A stretch of DNA of 64,000 bases from an uncultured Bacteroidales bacterium. GTDB taxonomy: Bacteria; Bacteroidota; Bacteroidia; Bacteroidales; F082. The translations under genes and the position numbers were made by a program. The stretch covers positions 124,001-188,000 of the forward strand of contig CAJOEZ010000009.1 in NCBI GenBank assembly GCA_905233685.1, given 5' to 3'. Positions within the stretch are counted from its first letter, which is position 1, and every line of letters starts with the position of its first letter. Of the stretch, positions 51,301 through 60,775 are shown piece after piece. The notes beneath the pieces are model-generated. The model searched no databases. It had not been told where the DNA came from and saw only the letters and a program-made list of their open reading frames with translations.

Positions 51301-54300
51301 CAAAGTTGTTTTCAGCCACTTTTTTGTTCATCCAATGGTGGGTGGGCTCATCATAGTAAAACAGGTCGTAGGTACCCGTGGTGAGAACATCGGTTTCCGT
51401 GCCCTCGTAAATCGGCGTGGCTACTGTAAACCAGCCTTCAGTGCCCGATCCATAGCCACTGATGTTGCGCTGAACAGTTCCAAAAGCGTTACTAACGGGA
51501 TTCACTAACTGACCTCCATCGGCTATCACAAGCTGTGAAGGCTGCAAGGTGCCAATGCCATAGGTGACAGAAAGCGTCTCTCCGTTATTAATCGTCATCA
51601 CATCATTGAGATTCAACACATAGAGATGCAGCACCTCGGCATCCATATCCATTTGGCAGTTGCTGTTGACGCATACTACATCGTTGGCTGTGGGCAACGC
51701 AAAGGAATACCAGTTTTGCGTATCCGACCACAAGTCATTGTCCAATTGGTCAAACACAAACTGCTCCCTGTAATTGGTGAACGAGCTCCAGCCCGTAGCC
51801 GCCTGATATGCGGGAACCATAGCATACGGAACGTGTATGGAAATGGAATAAGTCATATTATTGAACGAAGTGTTCAACGCTGTCGGCGGTGTGGGGTGCT
51901 CGGAAATCACCGTTGAGAAACCGCTGCAATTTCTGAACGAATAATCGCCTATGGATTCCACCGAACGGCCTATGATTAATGCACCTGTAAACCCATCGCA
52001 ATCGGCAAAAGTGTATTGGTTGATGGTTTGGATACCGCTACCAATAATCAATGACCCGTCGAAACTGTGGCAATTGTAAAAAGCATATTCTCCCAATGAT
52101 GTCACGGGATTTGGAAGCACCAAGTCGCCTATGAAACTATTGCCTTCATAAAACGCTTGTACACCAACAGACATTAATGTATTGGGGAACAACAACTTGC
52201 AATTGGCACTTGAGCAGTTCTTGAACGCATAATCGGGGATGGTCTGTACTTTTTTGCCAATGGTGAGCAGGACGAGCGAAGGCGAACTCGTCGTATTTAT
52301 GCCTCCGTTGAATACCGAATAATAAACAATGTTGTTTCCGCTGCCCGTTTGGGTTTTCATGTTGGTGCAATTAATTGCATTGAAATGCACCGTTTGCAGG
52401 CTGGGACAATACCAGAAGGCATATCCTCCAATTTCAACCACGCCTTCACCAATGGTCAGCTCATTGCTCCTAAAGCCAAAGAATGAATAGGTTCCAATAT
52501 AGGTGGTGGCATTAGGAATGACAATCTTGCTCGTCGCACTGACACTGTTGCGGAACGCATAGTCAGGAATCCTTGTCACATTCTCGCCGATGGATAAAGT
52601 GACGATGGGCGTGGCTCCGCCGCTTGTGGTTCCCACGTTGAAGACGGAATACTGCGAACTTGTATTCATCGAAGTGCAGTTCACCGAATTGAAGTGCACA
52701 GTATGCAGCTCCGGACAGTTCCAGAAGGCACTTCCACCAATCGTTTCCACACCTTCGCCCAAAGTCAGTTCAGCGATGTTGCTGCAGCCATAAAACGCCG
52801 ATTCGCCAATGCTGGTCAAGGCATCGTGAATTGCCAAGGAACCCGTGAAACTACTGCAATCCTCAAAAGCGTGTTCGGCAATGGTCAGCACGGAGCTGGG
52901 AATTGTCAAAGTGCCCGTGAAGCCATTACAGCCACTGAAAGTATAAGCGTTGATGGTAGTCAAAGCATTACTTAGGGTTAATGATTCATCGAAGCCGCTA
53001 CAATGATAGAATCCGTATTGACCAATGGAAGCCACCGTGTTGGGAATCGACAAGGCGCCAGTCATCCCGCTACAATTGTAGAAGGCGTATGCTCCAATAT
53101 TGAGCAAGCCATCAGGAAGTGGCAAGGTGTTGGTGGCATTGGGGCTATTATAGAAGGCATAATCTGGAATGTTGGTCACGTTGTTACCTATGGTTATATT
53201 ATTAATAGGTGTTTCCCCACCAATGCTGGTGCCGCTGTTGAAGACGGAATAAGCGCCATCGGTGTTCATCGTAGTGCAATTCACCGCATTGAAATTGACG
53301 GTTTGAATCTGTGGACAGTTCCAATAGGCATAGCCACCGATGGATTCTACGCCTTCGCCAATTGTCAATGCTGTAAGGTCACCGCAGCCATAAAATGCAT
53401 ATTGTCCGATGGTTTGCGTTGTGTTCGGGATGGTTAGGTTACCAGTGAAACCTCCGTTGTGGAAGGCATACTGTCCAATGTTCAACAAGCCTTCGGGCAA
53501 TACAAGGTTGTTGGTGACATTAGGGCTGTTCCTGAAAGCAAAATCCGGAATATTGGTCACATTGGCTCCGATGTTCAGGGTTGTGATGGGCGTTGCCCCA
53601 CCCGTTCCGGTACCGCTATTGAAAACGGAGTAATCTACATAAGGATTGGTATTCGTACCTGCCCCCCTCCGAGTTTTCATAGCAATACAATTCACTGCGT
53701 TAAAATTGACCATGATTATGGCAGGACAATTCCAAAAGGTGTACGCACCTATCTGTGACATTCCTTCTCCTATTGAAAGCGATGGAATGTGTGAGCATCC
53801 ATAAAAAGAGTATATCCCTGTCGAAACCACCGAATTGGGAAGATTCAAAGCTGTTTGGAGTGCCGAGCAACCATAGAAAGCATAGTTGCCAATGGTCAGC
53901 AAGCCATTGCCCTGAATAACCATTTGCACCATGCTGTTGCAACCATAGAAGGCGTAATTGCCGATATCGGTCACAGAAGCTGGGATAACCAAACGCTGGT
54001 AAACATCTTCTGCGTTCTTGAACGCATAGTCTGGAATGTGTTGGACACTATTACCTATTACAATACGTGTAATATTTGGAGCGTTCCCTGTTTCATTGGA
54101 GGAAAACACAGAATAATAATTGTAAGGATCTGAATTTGTCCCCGATCCTGTTCGGGTTTGCATAATAGCACATTCTTCTGCATTGAAGTTCACCGTTTCC
54201 AAATTCGGGCAGTTCCAAAAAGCTTTTTCAAAAACATAATCAATATTCTCACTAATGGTGACTTTGGTCATTCCTGTACAGCCATAGAAAGCTTGTTTTT

Positions 54301-55414
54301 GAATACCTTTTACAACATAGGTTATACCTTGGTATTCCACAGTTTCTGGTATGACCACATTTCCTGTGGGTTGGTCGTAGCCTTCCCAAGGTGCCGAACT
54401 GGTGTTGGGATAAATAATTTCAACATAATTGTTAGCCAAATCAGTAACAGCAAAGTAAAGTGTTTGTCCAGAAGAACAGTTACTAAAAAAGCGGGAAGGC
54501 ACTTCAATAAAATTAGAGAATTCCTTCCATCCAAAAGCGTTTTGATAAGCACTTGAACTGCCTATAGGAATATACACTGGGATGGTTTTACTAACATTAT
54601 TGAAAACATGCGTGTTGTTGATAGTTGGAGGTTCTGAATTAAGAGAGGTGATTTCTGTCAAACCATTACAATTGAAAGCATAGGTTCCTATAGAGGTTAC
54701 AGAACTAGGGATAGTTATCGAGGTCAGACTATTACAGCCACTAAACGCATAGGTTCCTATAGAGGTTACAGAACTAGGGATAGTTATCGAGGTCAGACCA
54801 GTACAGTCACTAAACGCATAAGAACTAATAGAGGTTACAGAACCAGGAATAGTTATTGAGATCAGACTATTACAGCCATTAAACGCATAGGTTCCTATAG
54901 AGGTTACAGAACCAGGAATAGTTATCGAAGTCAAGCCGTTACATTTAGCGAATGCATCAGCGCCAATATTACTGACTGTTGAAGGGATAACAATTGAAGT
55001 GATGCCTTCACAACCACCATCATAAAACTCATAATAGTTATTGTATTGCGAAGGTGAGGTATTATTCCGATGGTCTCCAAAAGCGTGTTCTCTAATTGAA
55101 GTCACCGAATAACTATCGCCATTAAATTCCACCTTTGCAGGAATTACAATATCTCCGACAGGTTTAGAATAACCAAACCAATAGTAATGGTCAATATAGT
55201 TTACATTAAATTGGTGACTATAATAACAGGGGTATGTCAACGTTACTTCTCGTGAACTGAAATCAGTGATTTTATAGTACAACGTTTGCCCGCTGGGTGC
55301 CACGGCGGAGAAGTCATAATCGTCTGCGAAGGCGTTTGATATCCCCAATATGCTCAGAACCATAAAGAGAACGGCGGAGCGGAGGATGCTTTTGTTTTGT
55401 AAATGGTTTTTCAT
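48326..55414 (-). CDS. giant BspA-like leucine-rich-repeat surface protein with T9SS tail
   Basis: A 2362-residue secreted adhesin-type protein; ATG at 55414 rather than the in-frame TTG at 55423. After the signal peptide (about 1-31), residues 55-1200 are LRR_5 repeats of 23 residues and longer variants ([21 protein letters not shown]). A module shared with 8454 covers about 1310-1600, ending in an inner tail-like block and the RG-DE and TDNQDA motif at about 1620-1645. Two InlB-B-type repeats follow, then a LEVGAF module (about 1797-1910), a third InlB-like repeat, a [16 protein letters not shown] module, a second LEVGAF-like module (near 2205), and the [13 protein letters not shown] sorting tail. 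Host-surface or matrix binding is likely. Confidence 0.9.
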   Translation of the reverse strand: MKNHLQNKSILRSAVLFMVLSILGISNAFADDYDFSAVAPSGQTLYYKITDFSSREVTLTYPCYYSHQFNVNYIDHYYWFGYSKPVGDIVIPAKVEFNGDSYSVTSIREHAFGDHRNNTSPSQYNNYYEFYDGGCEGITSIVIPSTVSNIGADAFAKCNGLTSITIPGSVTSIGTYAFNGCNSLISITIPGSVTSISSYAFSDCTGLTSITIPSSVTSIGTYAFSGCNSLTSITIPSSVTSIGTYAFNCNGLTEITSLNSEPPTINNTHVFNNVSKTIPVYIPIGSSSAYQNAFGWKEFSNFIEVPSRFFSNCSSGQTLYFAVTDLANNYVEIIYPNTSSAPWEGYDQPTGNVVIPETVEYQGITYVVKGIQKQAFYGCTGMTKVTISENIDYVFEKAFWNCPNLETVNFNAEECAIMQTRTGSGTNSDPYNYYSVFSSNETGNAPNITRIVIGNSVQHIPDYAFKNAEDVYQRLVIPASVTDIGNYAFYGCNSMVQMVIQGNGLLTIGNYAFYGCSALQTALNLPNSVVSTGIYSFYGCSHIPSLSIGEGMSQIGAYTFWNCPAIIMVNFNAVNCIAMKTRRGAGTNTNPYVDYSVFNSGTGTGGATPITTLNIGANVTNIPDFAFRNSPNVTNNLVLPEGLLNIGQYAFHNGGFTGNLTIPNTTQTIGQYAFYGCGDLTALTIGEGVESIGGYAYWNCPQIQTVNFNAVNCTTMNTDGAYSVFNSGTSIGGETPINNITIGNNVTNIPDYAFYNSPNATNTLPLPDGLLNIGAYAFYNCSGMTGALSIPNTVASIGQYGFYHCSGFDESLTLSNALTTINAYTFSGCNGFTGTLTIPSSVLTIAEHAFEDCSSFTGSLAIHDALTSIGESAFYGCSNIAELTLGEGVETIGGSAFWNCPELHTVHFNSVNCTSMNTSSQYSVFNVGTTSGGATPIVTLSIGENVTRIPDYAFRNSVSATSKIVIPNATTYIGTYSFFGFRSNELTIGEGVVEIGGYAFWYCPSLQTVHFNAINCTNMKTQTGSGNNIVYYSVFNGGINTTSSPSLVLLTIGKKVQTIPDYAFKNCSSANCKLLFPNTLMSVGVQAFYEGNSFIGDLVLPNPVTSLGEYAFYNCHSFDGSLIIGSGIQTINQYTFADCDGFTGALIIGRSVESIGDYSFRNCSGFSTVISEHPTPPTALNTSFNNMTYSISIHVPYAMVPAYQAATGWSSFTNYREQFVFDQLDNDLWSDTQNWYSFALPTANDVVCVNSNCQMDMDAEVLHLYVLNLNDVMTINNGETLSVTYGIGTLQPSQLVIADGGQLVNPVSNAFGTVQRNISGYGSGTEGWFTVATPIYEGTETDVLTTGTYDLFYYDEPTHHWMNKKVAENNFASLEPAQGYLYANQAQKTLSFAGQINASNADFSLPVTCNGNALSGFTLVGNPYTNNISISSLRINGTAPTLYYKAIGGGNFVAYTDADNEPIKPGEGFMVQAAAEGVLTFNNDTHAESGNGYVRLVLKKDNEMIDRAYLRMGDGETLKKLQSTHAVDALYFKQDGENRAVAAFDGAMMLCFESVEAGIYTLEASLLNVGCRYLHLIDRQTGNDIDLLSASGYTFVAGVQDEADRFELVLNPQSRVDENERGNRDEYFVMPTHTQTDNQDAFSGTVNYTITASANPSEGGTVSGGGSYAQGANCTLTATANTGYSFVNWTEGGTQVSTEANYSFAVNGNRTLVANFVVNQPNNYIITATANPAAGGTVSGGGSYAQGANCTLTATPNTGYAFVNWTKNSVVVSTNASYSFTVSEAATYVANFELQGQITNHWTPIGGTQYNMTINGVIYINNVEQTVTTLEVGAFCGEECRGSMLPEFFPPSSQYVVSLTVVSNQQNGETITFKLYDHSSGQELNLQCVNDITFASNEIVGTMGNWFQFAFNSEVSVSATVDPVGAGNVTGTGNYVPGTTATLTATANEGYVFNNWSIGGATVSTDNPYTFTVTGATALVAQFNCQQQTNLSMGWNWWSTYIEQDGIDGLTMLEESLGHNGLMIKTQIPYVQNYYPQTGYDYWFGSLTNVGLNNETGYQISVSANCDAVMTGAVANPADHSITLQTGWNWIGYPVNTQQSLSSALSGFTPTANDLIKGQSTSSTYYAGYGWFPTSFTLTPGQGYMYYSNAAENQTLTYNVGRGEDAQESPQHVWTNDIHAHASNIVIMAIVTIDGEEQQSDNLELGAFVNGECRGSAVLQYFEPTNRWYAMLTVSGEEGESLTFAAIDRCNGTIKANSSERLTYYDNAIVGNLDKPYEVHFGSSEVLTIYPNPVEHNTAFSLDIPSDETIAEVLIINALGEAVKHETGSADRQMPGINGSGIYLVKIVCCSGNVYVGRLIVR
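54660..54930 (-). repeat. 69-bp near-identical tandem LRR repeats
   Basis: Within the giant gene, units of 69 bases (23 codons) with AGAGGTTACAGAACTAGG and GGATAGTTATCGAGGTCAG recur four to five times with few changes. The rest of the LRR region is diverged. The low divergence implies recent expansion, and unit number may vary between strains. Confidence 0.8.
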
Positions 55415-55427
55415 AAATTTCAACTTT

Positions 55428-55877
55428 TTAAATCAATCCTGCTTTCCTAAAAATTTCATTATCAAAGAAAGTAACGAAGTTGTGGTCATCATAGATTTGC
55501 GCATAGCTTTTCCATACAGTTAGAAAAGATCTGTCGCTTTTTATTGTAAGTATCCATTTTTGCACAAAGTCATCCCAGACCTCTCTCGGCAAATTTCCCT
55601 GTTTGTTTTGAACAAAAGCGTCTCTGCATAAGTCAAAAAAGCACTGTTGATACCATCTTTTGTTGGCTTCATCTTGAAGACCCTTAGTGACCTCTTGATA
55701 CCGACTACCAATATCCAAAAACACAGAGGAATGCAATTGCCTCAATGACAGTTTTTGCTGTTTTTCAGTAATTTTGCGATTCGTTTTTTCAATTTTGAAG
55801 GTTCGAATCAAAGACCAAACAGCAACCACCGCCATAATGGCAGTCGCGATAGTTGAAATAATCGTAATTGTTTCCAT
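55428..55877 (-). CDS. membrane-anchored protein of unknown function
   Basis: A 149-residue protein with one N-terminal membrane segment ([19 protein letters not shown]), a basic coiled coil ([21 protein letters not shown]) and a soluble, aromatic-rich helical domain. Single-anchor proteins of this kind occur widely, and I do not recognise a named family with confidence. It is the first gene before the giant adhesin, 13 bases away, and has the only visible promoter for the three downstream genes. It may therefore affect their expression or export. That is inference. Confidence 0.75.
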   Translation of the reverse strand: METITIISTIATAIMAVVAVWSLIRTFKIEKTNRKITEKQQKLSLRQLHSSVFLDIGSRYQEVTKGLQDEANKRWYQQCFFDLCRDAFVQNKQGNLPREVWDDFVQKWILTIKSDRSFLTVWKSYAQIYDDHNFVTFFDNEIFRKAGLI

Positions 55878-55909
55878 TTTTAGTTTAATTTATTTGTGTT
55901 TTCTCGCTG

Positions 55910-55917
55910 CAAATATA
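55910..55917 (-). promoter_or_regulatory. TAnnTTTG -7 box for the giant-adhesin operon
   Basis: TATATTTG on the minus strand, 33 bases before the start at 55877. Confidence 0.6.
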
Positions 55918-56000
55918 CAACAAAAAACAATACAAACAAATTAATTATCTGACTATCAATACTTTAATTATCCAAATCAGATACAGAAAATGTATCCAAA

Positions 56001-56038
56001 ATGGATAATTCGGGATGAAAATGGATGAAGTGGATGGG
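56001..56038. repeat. GGATAATTC...GGATGAAGTG repeat, copy 1
   Basis: ATGGATAATTCGGGATGAAAATGGATGAAGTGGATGGG matches 60650-60687 at about three quarters of positions in the same orientation. The pair flanks the sbcDC operon. The adjacent stretch 55935-56010 has several TATCC/GGATA motifs, one as a perfect TATCC-aaaat-GGATA palindrome. No gene is visible in 55878-56128. Confidence 0.6.
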
Positions 56039-56095
56039 AAAAACCCTGTGGCACCCTGCCACATATTATATATAGAACCCAAGGGCAGGGTTTTC
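56038..56095 (-). terminator. terminator-like structure after sbcC
   Basis: GAAAAACCCTG pairs with CAGGGTTTTC, with an inner TGGCA-ccc-TGCCA hairpin. Read on the minus strand the outer stem is followed by T-rich sequence. It lies 34 bases after the sbcC stop. Confidence 0.65.
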
Positions 56096-56128
56096 AACCT
56101 GAGGACAGAAATAAAATTACAAAGGCCG

Positions 56129-59038
56129 TTACAAATGCGGCACGATGTCGATTGTGCTACTGGAGGACTGCGGGTTGTGGTTGACCTGAATCTGCACGGG
56201 TATCTTGTCTTTCACCTCTTCCCGGTGGCTGATGGCGCACACCTGGCGGTTGTTGCTGGCATGCAGCGACTCGAGCGTCTCGATAGCCTTATGCAAAGGC
56301 TCGCCACTAAGTGTGCCAAAGCCCTCGTCGATGAATAAGGTCTCCACCTTAAGGCTTTGGCCTATCTCGCTCAAAGCCAAAGCCAGGGCCAACGAGACCA
56401 GGAAGCTCTCGCCGCCCGAGATGGTGCTTGCCGGACGTTTCACCCCGCCTTGATAGGCGTCTTCAACGAGGATGATCAGCTCTTGTCCAGGCACCGCATG
56501 GAGGGTATAACGGTCGGTGAGGGTGCGCATGTGGACGTTGGCGGCCTTGACCAGGTTGGCAAGGATATAACTCTGCGCAATGAGACGGAACTTATCGCCC
56601 TTGGCGTCTCCGATCAGCTGGTCCAGTTTGTTCCAGCGGTCAAAGACTGCTTTTCGCTTGTCGTACTCGGCTTTGTATTGGTCCTGTTCCTTTTTCCGAT
56701 TGTCGTCGTCTTTCAACTGTTGTTCTATGGCTCCTGATTCTCTCCCCAAAGGAGCGATCTGGTCCTTCAGTCCTGTGATGGTATCGTTCAGCGAGGCAAT
56801 GGTTTCTCCCTCAGCAATCATCGGCTTGGCCTTCTGGTGCTCTTCCCATTGTTCGTTAACGGTGGTCAGCGCGCCTTGGGCACTGGCCAAGGTGTTTTTC
56901 TTGTCTTCAACGGACTGGCGTTGTTGTCCAATCTGATTCTTGAGTTGCAGCAGTTGCTCTATGCGCGGCTCCGTCATGTCGGGGTGGCTGCCTAAGAAGT
57001 CATCCAAGGCCTTGCGGTTGGTTTTTTGGCTTTCCGCGGCCTTCTCTTTGGTTGTTAGAACTGCCGCAACTTGGTTTGAAAGCGACTGCATCTCTCCGAG
57101 TATATTAGGCAGCTCTTCCGCTTTTTGAGGGCCTACCGCCTTCCATTCGGGCAGATTCTCGAGCAATTGTGTGAACGACACTTCCAGTACGCTGGCCTTG
57201 TTTTTCTTCAAATCCTCAAGGTCACGTTGCAGCTTTTCCCAGACCATAGCACGGCTGATCTTTTTTTCCAAGTCGTTTTTCTGGTATTTCGCTTTTTGTT
57301 CGGCTTGCATTAAGGCTTCAGCCGTATGCTCATCCAACTGCGTGATGCGGCATTGTTCCAAAGCGCGCAAGGCGGCCTCTTGGGCTTTGTTGAGCGATTG
57401 GTCTTCTTTGAAGACCTTCAGCGCATTGTCGTAAGCCGGCACGTTTTGCTTCAGCCAAATCGTGACATTGTTTTGCTTTCCGTTAAAGTCATCAAATGTT
57501 TCTTTGGCGTCATCGCGTTTCTTTTTTGCTTGTGCCACAATGGCTTGCAGCTGCTCCTCGTGCGGAACGGTGTCAAGCGACATCACAGCTTGGCCGCAGA
57601 TCGGGCATTTGTGGTTCACCTGCAGGTTTTCACGCAGCTTTTCGGCCAAAGTGCCGACCGCCAAGTTGAGGCGCTCATATTCCTTGTCCAAGGCCTCGTA
57701 CTGCTTGTTTGCCTCTTCCACCATGGGCCGTAGCTGCTCAAGTTGCTTGTTGTTCTCTGCAATGGCAAGGGCTTGCTCCTCGAGTTTTTGCTGTGTGTTC
57801 TTCCGGTCATTCTGTTTGTCAAAATAAGCTTTGACTTCCGACTGAGCCACACGGATATGGCCTATAAGCGCCAGAACCTCTCCTTTTTGGTCGCCCAGCT
57901 CATTTGCAGAAACTGGTTGACCGCCCTCGGCTTGGATTTCATCGTCGATGGTCTTCACCTGAGTGGTGATTGACTTAATTCTCTCGCGGATGAATTCCTG
58001 ACCGTTGAGCAAGGTGACGTATCGCGACTTCAGCCGTTGAATCGTCTGGTCGGCTTGGTTTATGGTGGTTTTTGCCTCGTTGATGCCGGTCAGCCAGATG
58101 CGGGCATCGGCTGTGCGGTCCCAGTCCTGCACGTTCTGCTGCGCGGCTTTATAGGTTTCCGTCTCCATAGCCGCCTTGGCTTGCGCCAATGCCCCCTGGG
58201 CCTTCGTTCGGCTGTCGCCAAGGGTTTTCTCCGTTGTCAGCCAGTTGACTTTCTTTTGCTCTGCCTCAAGCTGGGTGTTCAACGACCCGAGCTGCACTCC
58301 AATGTTTTTGAGGCTTTCCTCCAATGCCGCCCTTTCTTCTTTCGGCAAGGGCTTCTCTTTTTTCTCTGGGTCTACCTCATCCATCGCCTCCTTATACTTG
58401 TGGTGCGTCAGGTCATATACCTTTGCGCCAATCTGGGCATACTGTTCGGTGTTGGTGATCTTTTCGAGGATGGCCGCCTTCTCTTTGTTGCTGCACTTGA
58501 GGAAACGGGTAAATTCGCCCTGAGCCAGCATGGTGGTGCGGCAGAACTGGTCGAAGGTCAGCCCCACGGCCGTTTGGATGGCCTCTGTCATTTCTTTGTC
58601 CTTGGTGCTGCCTTTGCCATTACCAGGCTGAGGAGAGGCTTCGGGATGGGTCTCGTTTTTCAGCGACCAGGTGCGGTCCAGGTTCTTTTTCTTGCGTTCC
58701 ACATACCATTCGGCTGTATAGGCGTTGCCGTCGTTGCCCAAAAATGACAGTTTCACGTATGCCTTCGTGGTGTTTTTTCGCATCAGCTGCATCGTGTCTG
58801 TGATATCCAACGTGTCGGCTTCGTTTTCCTGCCATTTGCCATCCATCTCCGTGTCGTTCATGCGTGGCGTGGTGGCATAAAGGGCCAGACAGATGGAATC
58901 CAAGATGGTGGATTTGCCGGCTCCCGTTTCGCCCGTGATGAGGATAACGTCGCTATCCGACAGCGGCTTGGACTCAAAATCGATGACGGCATCCTCAATG
59001 GATGCAATATTGTGGATTTCCAGCTTTTTCAGTTTCAT
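56129..59038 (-). CDS. sbcC: SbcC nuclease-complex ATPase
   Basis: A 969-residue SMC-like ATPase of the SbcCD complex, which opens hairpins and blocked DNA ends during replication and repair. Walker A is GETGAGKST at 36-44. Two long coiled-coil arms meet at the zinc hook KCPICGQ (about 478). The ABC signature STISGGESFLVSLALALALSEIG and Walker B LFIDEGFGTLSG are at the C-terminal end. The start overlaps the sbcD stop by four bases. Zinc-hook dimerisation and ATP-driven clamp action follow from the family. Confidence 0.96.
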   Translation of the reverse strand: MKLKKLEIHNIASIEDAVIDFESKPLSDSDVILITGETGAGKSTILDSICLALYATTPRMNDTEMDGKWQENEADTLDITDTMQLMRKNTTKAYVKLSFLGNDGNAYTAEWYVERKKKNLDRTWSLKNETHPEASPQPGNGKGSTKDKEMTEAIQTAVGLTFDQFCRTTMLAQGEFTRFLKCSNKEKAAILEKITNTEQYAQIGAKVYDLTHHKYKEAMDEVDPEKKEKPLPKEERAALEESLKNIGVQLGSLNTQLEAEQKKVNWLTTEKTLGDSRTKAQGALAQAKAAMETETYKAAQQNVQDWDRTADARIWLTGINEAKTTINQADQTIQRLKSRYVTLLNGQEFIRERIKSITTQVKTIDDEIQAEGGQPVSANELGDQKGEVLALIGHIRVAQSEVKAYFDKQNDRKNTQQKLEEQALAIAENNKQLEQLRPMVEEANKQYEALDKEYERLNLAVGTLAEKLRENLQVNHKCPICGQAVMSLDTVPHEEQLQAIVAQAKKKRDDAKETFDDFNGKQNNVTIWLKQNVPAYDNALKVFKEDQSLNKAQEAALRALEQCRITQLDEHTAEALMQAEQKAKYQKNDLEKKISRAMVWEKLQRDLEDLKKNKASVLEVSFTQLLENLPEWKAVGPQKAEELPNILGEMQSLSNQVAAVLTTKEKAAESQKTNRKALDDFLGSHPDMTEPRIEQLLQLKNQIGQQRQSVEDKKNTLASAQGALTTVNEQWEEHQKAKPMIAEGETIASLNDTITGLKDQIAPLGRESGAIEQQLKDDDNRKKEQDQYKAEYDKRKAVFDRWNKLDQLIGDAKGDKFRLIAQSYILANLVKAANVHMRTLTDRYTLHAVPGQELIILVEDAYQGGVKRPASTISGGESFLVSLALALALSEIGQSLKVETLFIDEGFGTLSGEPLHKAIETLESLHASNNRQVCAISHREEVKDKIPVQIQVNHNPQSSSSTIDIVPHL

Positions 59039-60234
59039 GTTTGGTCCTCCTGGTTTCTTAGTTTGTTCAATACCTCTTCAAACAACGGTTTCATGTCCTG
59101 TTCGTCAAACGCGTCATTGTGGGTGTCGGCGGCAAACATCTTCACCACATCCCAGGGGTCGGTGGCCTGGAATTCCTCCACGGTCATTTCCTTCTGGTCG
59201 CCACTGCCGTAGTCTATTGCCCTGCGCTTGTAATTGATATACGAGAAGATGTATGCCTTGTCTTTGGCATACGCTCTGCCTTTGTCGTATGCATTCGTCG
59301 GTATGTTTTCGGGGTCAATGATATTGAGGCGTATGTATGCCTTGTCATCAGCCGGATGATTCTCATACTGCGCCCACACGTCATCCCATTGGCCAAACAC
59401 ATTCGTGTCTTTAGGAACCGGCAGCGTAAGCAAAGGACGTGGGTTTTTGATTTCCACGAAGGTATAATTGTCATCGGTAAGCGCTGCGTTGTGCTGAGGA
59501 ATGTCCACAATAGTTACCGAATGCGGATAAGCTTCATCGAAGCTGACGGGCAAGGGCGAGCCGCTATAGCGCACGTTATGTTTGCCCGCATGCACGAACT
59601 GCGGCTTATGGATGTGTCCCAATGCCAGATAGTCGTATCCCGTGCCGATGGAACCGACATCAACCATGTCAACGCCACCTACGCGCTTGTCGTTCCCTTC
59701 CTCGTGTCCCGTATAATCAACCCCCGCGATGGCCTTATGAGCGCTAAGGATCACGGGCAGGTTGTCGGTGTTCCTTTGACCAACCAGATCGAGCAGCTGC
59801 TGGTAGATGTTTTCCGGCAAGAAACGGTCGTTGATGAACGGCAGAGCGATGACGAAGCCCTTGCCGGGGATTTCGATGATGTGGGACTCCAGGTTGTCCT
59901 TATCAAGCTTGCCCACCATATAAACGTTGAGTGCCTCCCAGGGCGTCTTGAAGATCTCGTGCTTTGTGCCGCTGTCGTGGTTGCCGGCGGTCACGACAAC
60001 GGTCATTTCAGGGCATTTCTTGCATAGGGTCGCTATGGCCTTGTTGAACATTTTCTGGACGGCAGGTTTCGGATCGGTGGTGTGGTACAAGTCGCCCGAG
60101 ACGAGAAACAAGTCGGGCTTGGCCTCTTCGGCAATCTCCACCATTTGCCTAAGCATAGACAGTTGTTCATCCGTGCGGTCATTGTCATACAGCACGTGTC
60201 CCAGGTGCCAGTCGCTGGTATGTAGTATCTTCAT
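59035..60234 (-). CDS. sbcD: SbcD nuclease subunit
   Basis: A 399-residue Mre11-type metallophosphoesterase, the nuclease of SbcCD. All metal-binding motifs are visible: TSDWHLGH at the N-terminus, SGDLYHTTDP, AGNHDSGTKHE, LSAHKAI and GHIHKPQ. The C-terminal capping region (from about 280) matches SbcD length. It is the promoter-proximal gene and couples to sbcC by an ATGA overlap. Confidence 0.96.
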   Translation of the reverse strand: MKILHTSDWHLGHVLYDNDRTDEQLSMLRQMVEIAEEAKPDLFLVSGDLYHTTDPKPAVQKMFNKAIATLCKKCPEMTVVVTAGNHDSGTKHEIFKTPWEALNVYMVGKLDKDNLESHIIEIPGKGFVIALPFINDRFLPENIYQQLLDLVGQRNTDNLPVILSAHKAIAGVDYTGHEEGNDKRVGGVDMVDVGSIGTGYDYLALGHIHKPQFVHAGKHNVRYSGSPLPVSFDEAYPHSVTIVDIPQHNAALTDDNYTFVEIKNPRPLLTLPVPKDTNVFGQWDDVWAQYENHPADDKAYIRLNIIDPENIPTNAYDKGRAYAKDKAYIFSYINYKRRAIDYGSGDQKEMTVEEFQATDPWDVVKMFAADTHNDAFDEQDMKPLFEEVLNKLRNQEDQT

Positions 60235-60268
60235 GGTTTGTTTTTTGGGGTTCTATTGTTCTATAGAG

Positions 60269-60276
60269 CAAAAATA
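60269..60276 (-). promoter_or_regulatory. TAnnTTTG -7 box for sbcDC
   Basis: TATTTTTG on the minus strand, 35 bases before the sbcD start. Confidence 0.65.
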
Positions 60277-60334
60277 CACTTTTTCAACCTAAAGGCTGAA
60301 AAAAAATGTGAACCATATATACCTAACGGAACAA

Positions 60335-60356
60335 AGTCAGCCTATGCAGGCTGACT
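60335..60356. repeat. short perfect hairpin AGTCAGCC/GGCTGACT
   Basis: Eight base pairs around a six-base loop, upstream of sbcD and before the 33-bp-period repeats. No T run follows; role unknown. Confidence 0.5.
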
Positions 60357-60367
60357 CTATGATTATC

Positions 60368-60448
60368 AAAATCCGCGATTTTTGGCAGTATCGGGGAATT
60401 AAAACCGCATTTTTATTGTAAATCGAGGAAAAAATTCCGCGATTTTGA
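60368..60448. repeat. AAAATCCGCGATTTT repeats with about 33-bp period
   Basis: AAAATCCGCGATTTTT (60368), AAAACCGCATTTTTA (60401) and AAAATTCCGCGATTTTG (60431) recur at 33 and about 30 bases. Period and the AATCCGC core recall the set behind the intact ATPase gene at 45653-45765. They directly precede the ATPase-like relic. Confidence 0.65.
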
Positions 60449-60453
60449 GAAAA

Positions 60454-60576
60454 GGCAGCAAGAACAAAGGCAAGAAGCAAATCGCCGAGGTCAAGAATGC
60501 TTTTGTCGTGAAAGACGACATTGAGTATGGCTATGAGAATAACATTCCGCTGTGGCATTTTGGGATGAATTATTGA
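60454..60576 (+). pseudogene. 3' relic of a Bacteroidales ATPase-like gene
   Basis: Only the last 40 codons remain in frame: GSKNKGKKQIAEVKNAFVVK then DDIEYGYENNIPLWHFGMNY and a stop. From memory, a DDIE-G-NKIPLW-FG end closes a group of AAA ATPases common in Bacteroidales, though not the same subfamily as the gene at 44304. No start or nucleotide-binding domain is left. The relic follows 33-bp-period repeats, as if the gene's upstream region had been joined to its 3' end by an internal deletion. Confidence 0.5.
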
Positions 60577-60649
60577 AGCCATTCCCCTGCACGGCGGCCT
60601 TACGCAGCAAAAGGATAGAATCTCACACTATCAAGCAGAACTCTTCAAA

Positions 60650-60687
60650 ACGGATAATTCAGAATAGAAACGGATGAAGTGAACGGA
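60650..60687. repeat. GGATAATTC...GGATGAAGTG repeat, copy 2
   Basis: ACGGATAATTCAGAATAGAAACGGATGAAGTGAACGGA is a direct repeat of 56001-56038. It lies just upstream of the S46 peptidase promoter. Confidence 0.6.
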
Positions 60688-60704
60688 GTATGAGACTTTT
60701 TTCC

Positions 60705-60712
60705 TAACTTTG
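60705..60712 (+). promoter_or_regulatory. TAnnTTTG -7 box for the S46 peptidase gene
   Basis: TAACTTTG gives a leader of about 60 bases before the start at 60776. The promoter looks intact although the gene is broken. Confidence 0.65.
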
Positions 60713-60775
60713 CAGCCTCAAAATGTTTCTTGTTTATAACAAATTTTTGATTAACAATAACTTAAACTCCAATCA

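Noticed and set aside
54660..54930. Possible CRISPR-like periodicity at 69 bp
   Set aside because: The repeats are in-frame 23-residue LRR units of the giant coding sequence.
60337..60582. 81-residue minus-strand frame between sbcD and the S46 gene
   Set aside because: It overlaps repeats and the plus-strand relic with recognisable protein text; no start signal or family match.
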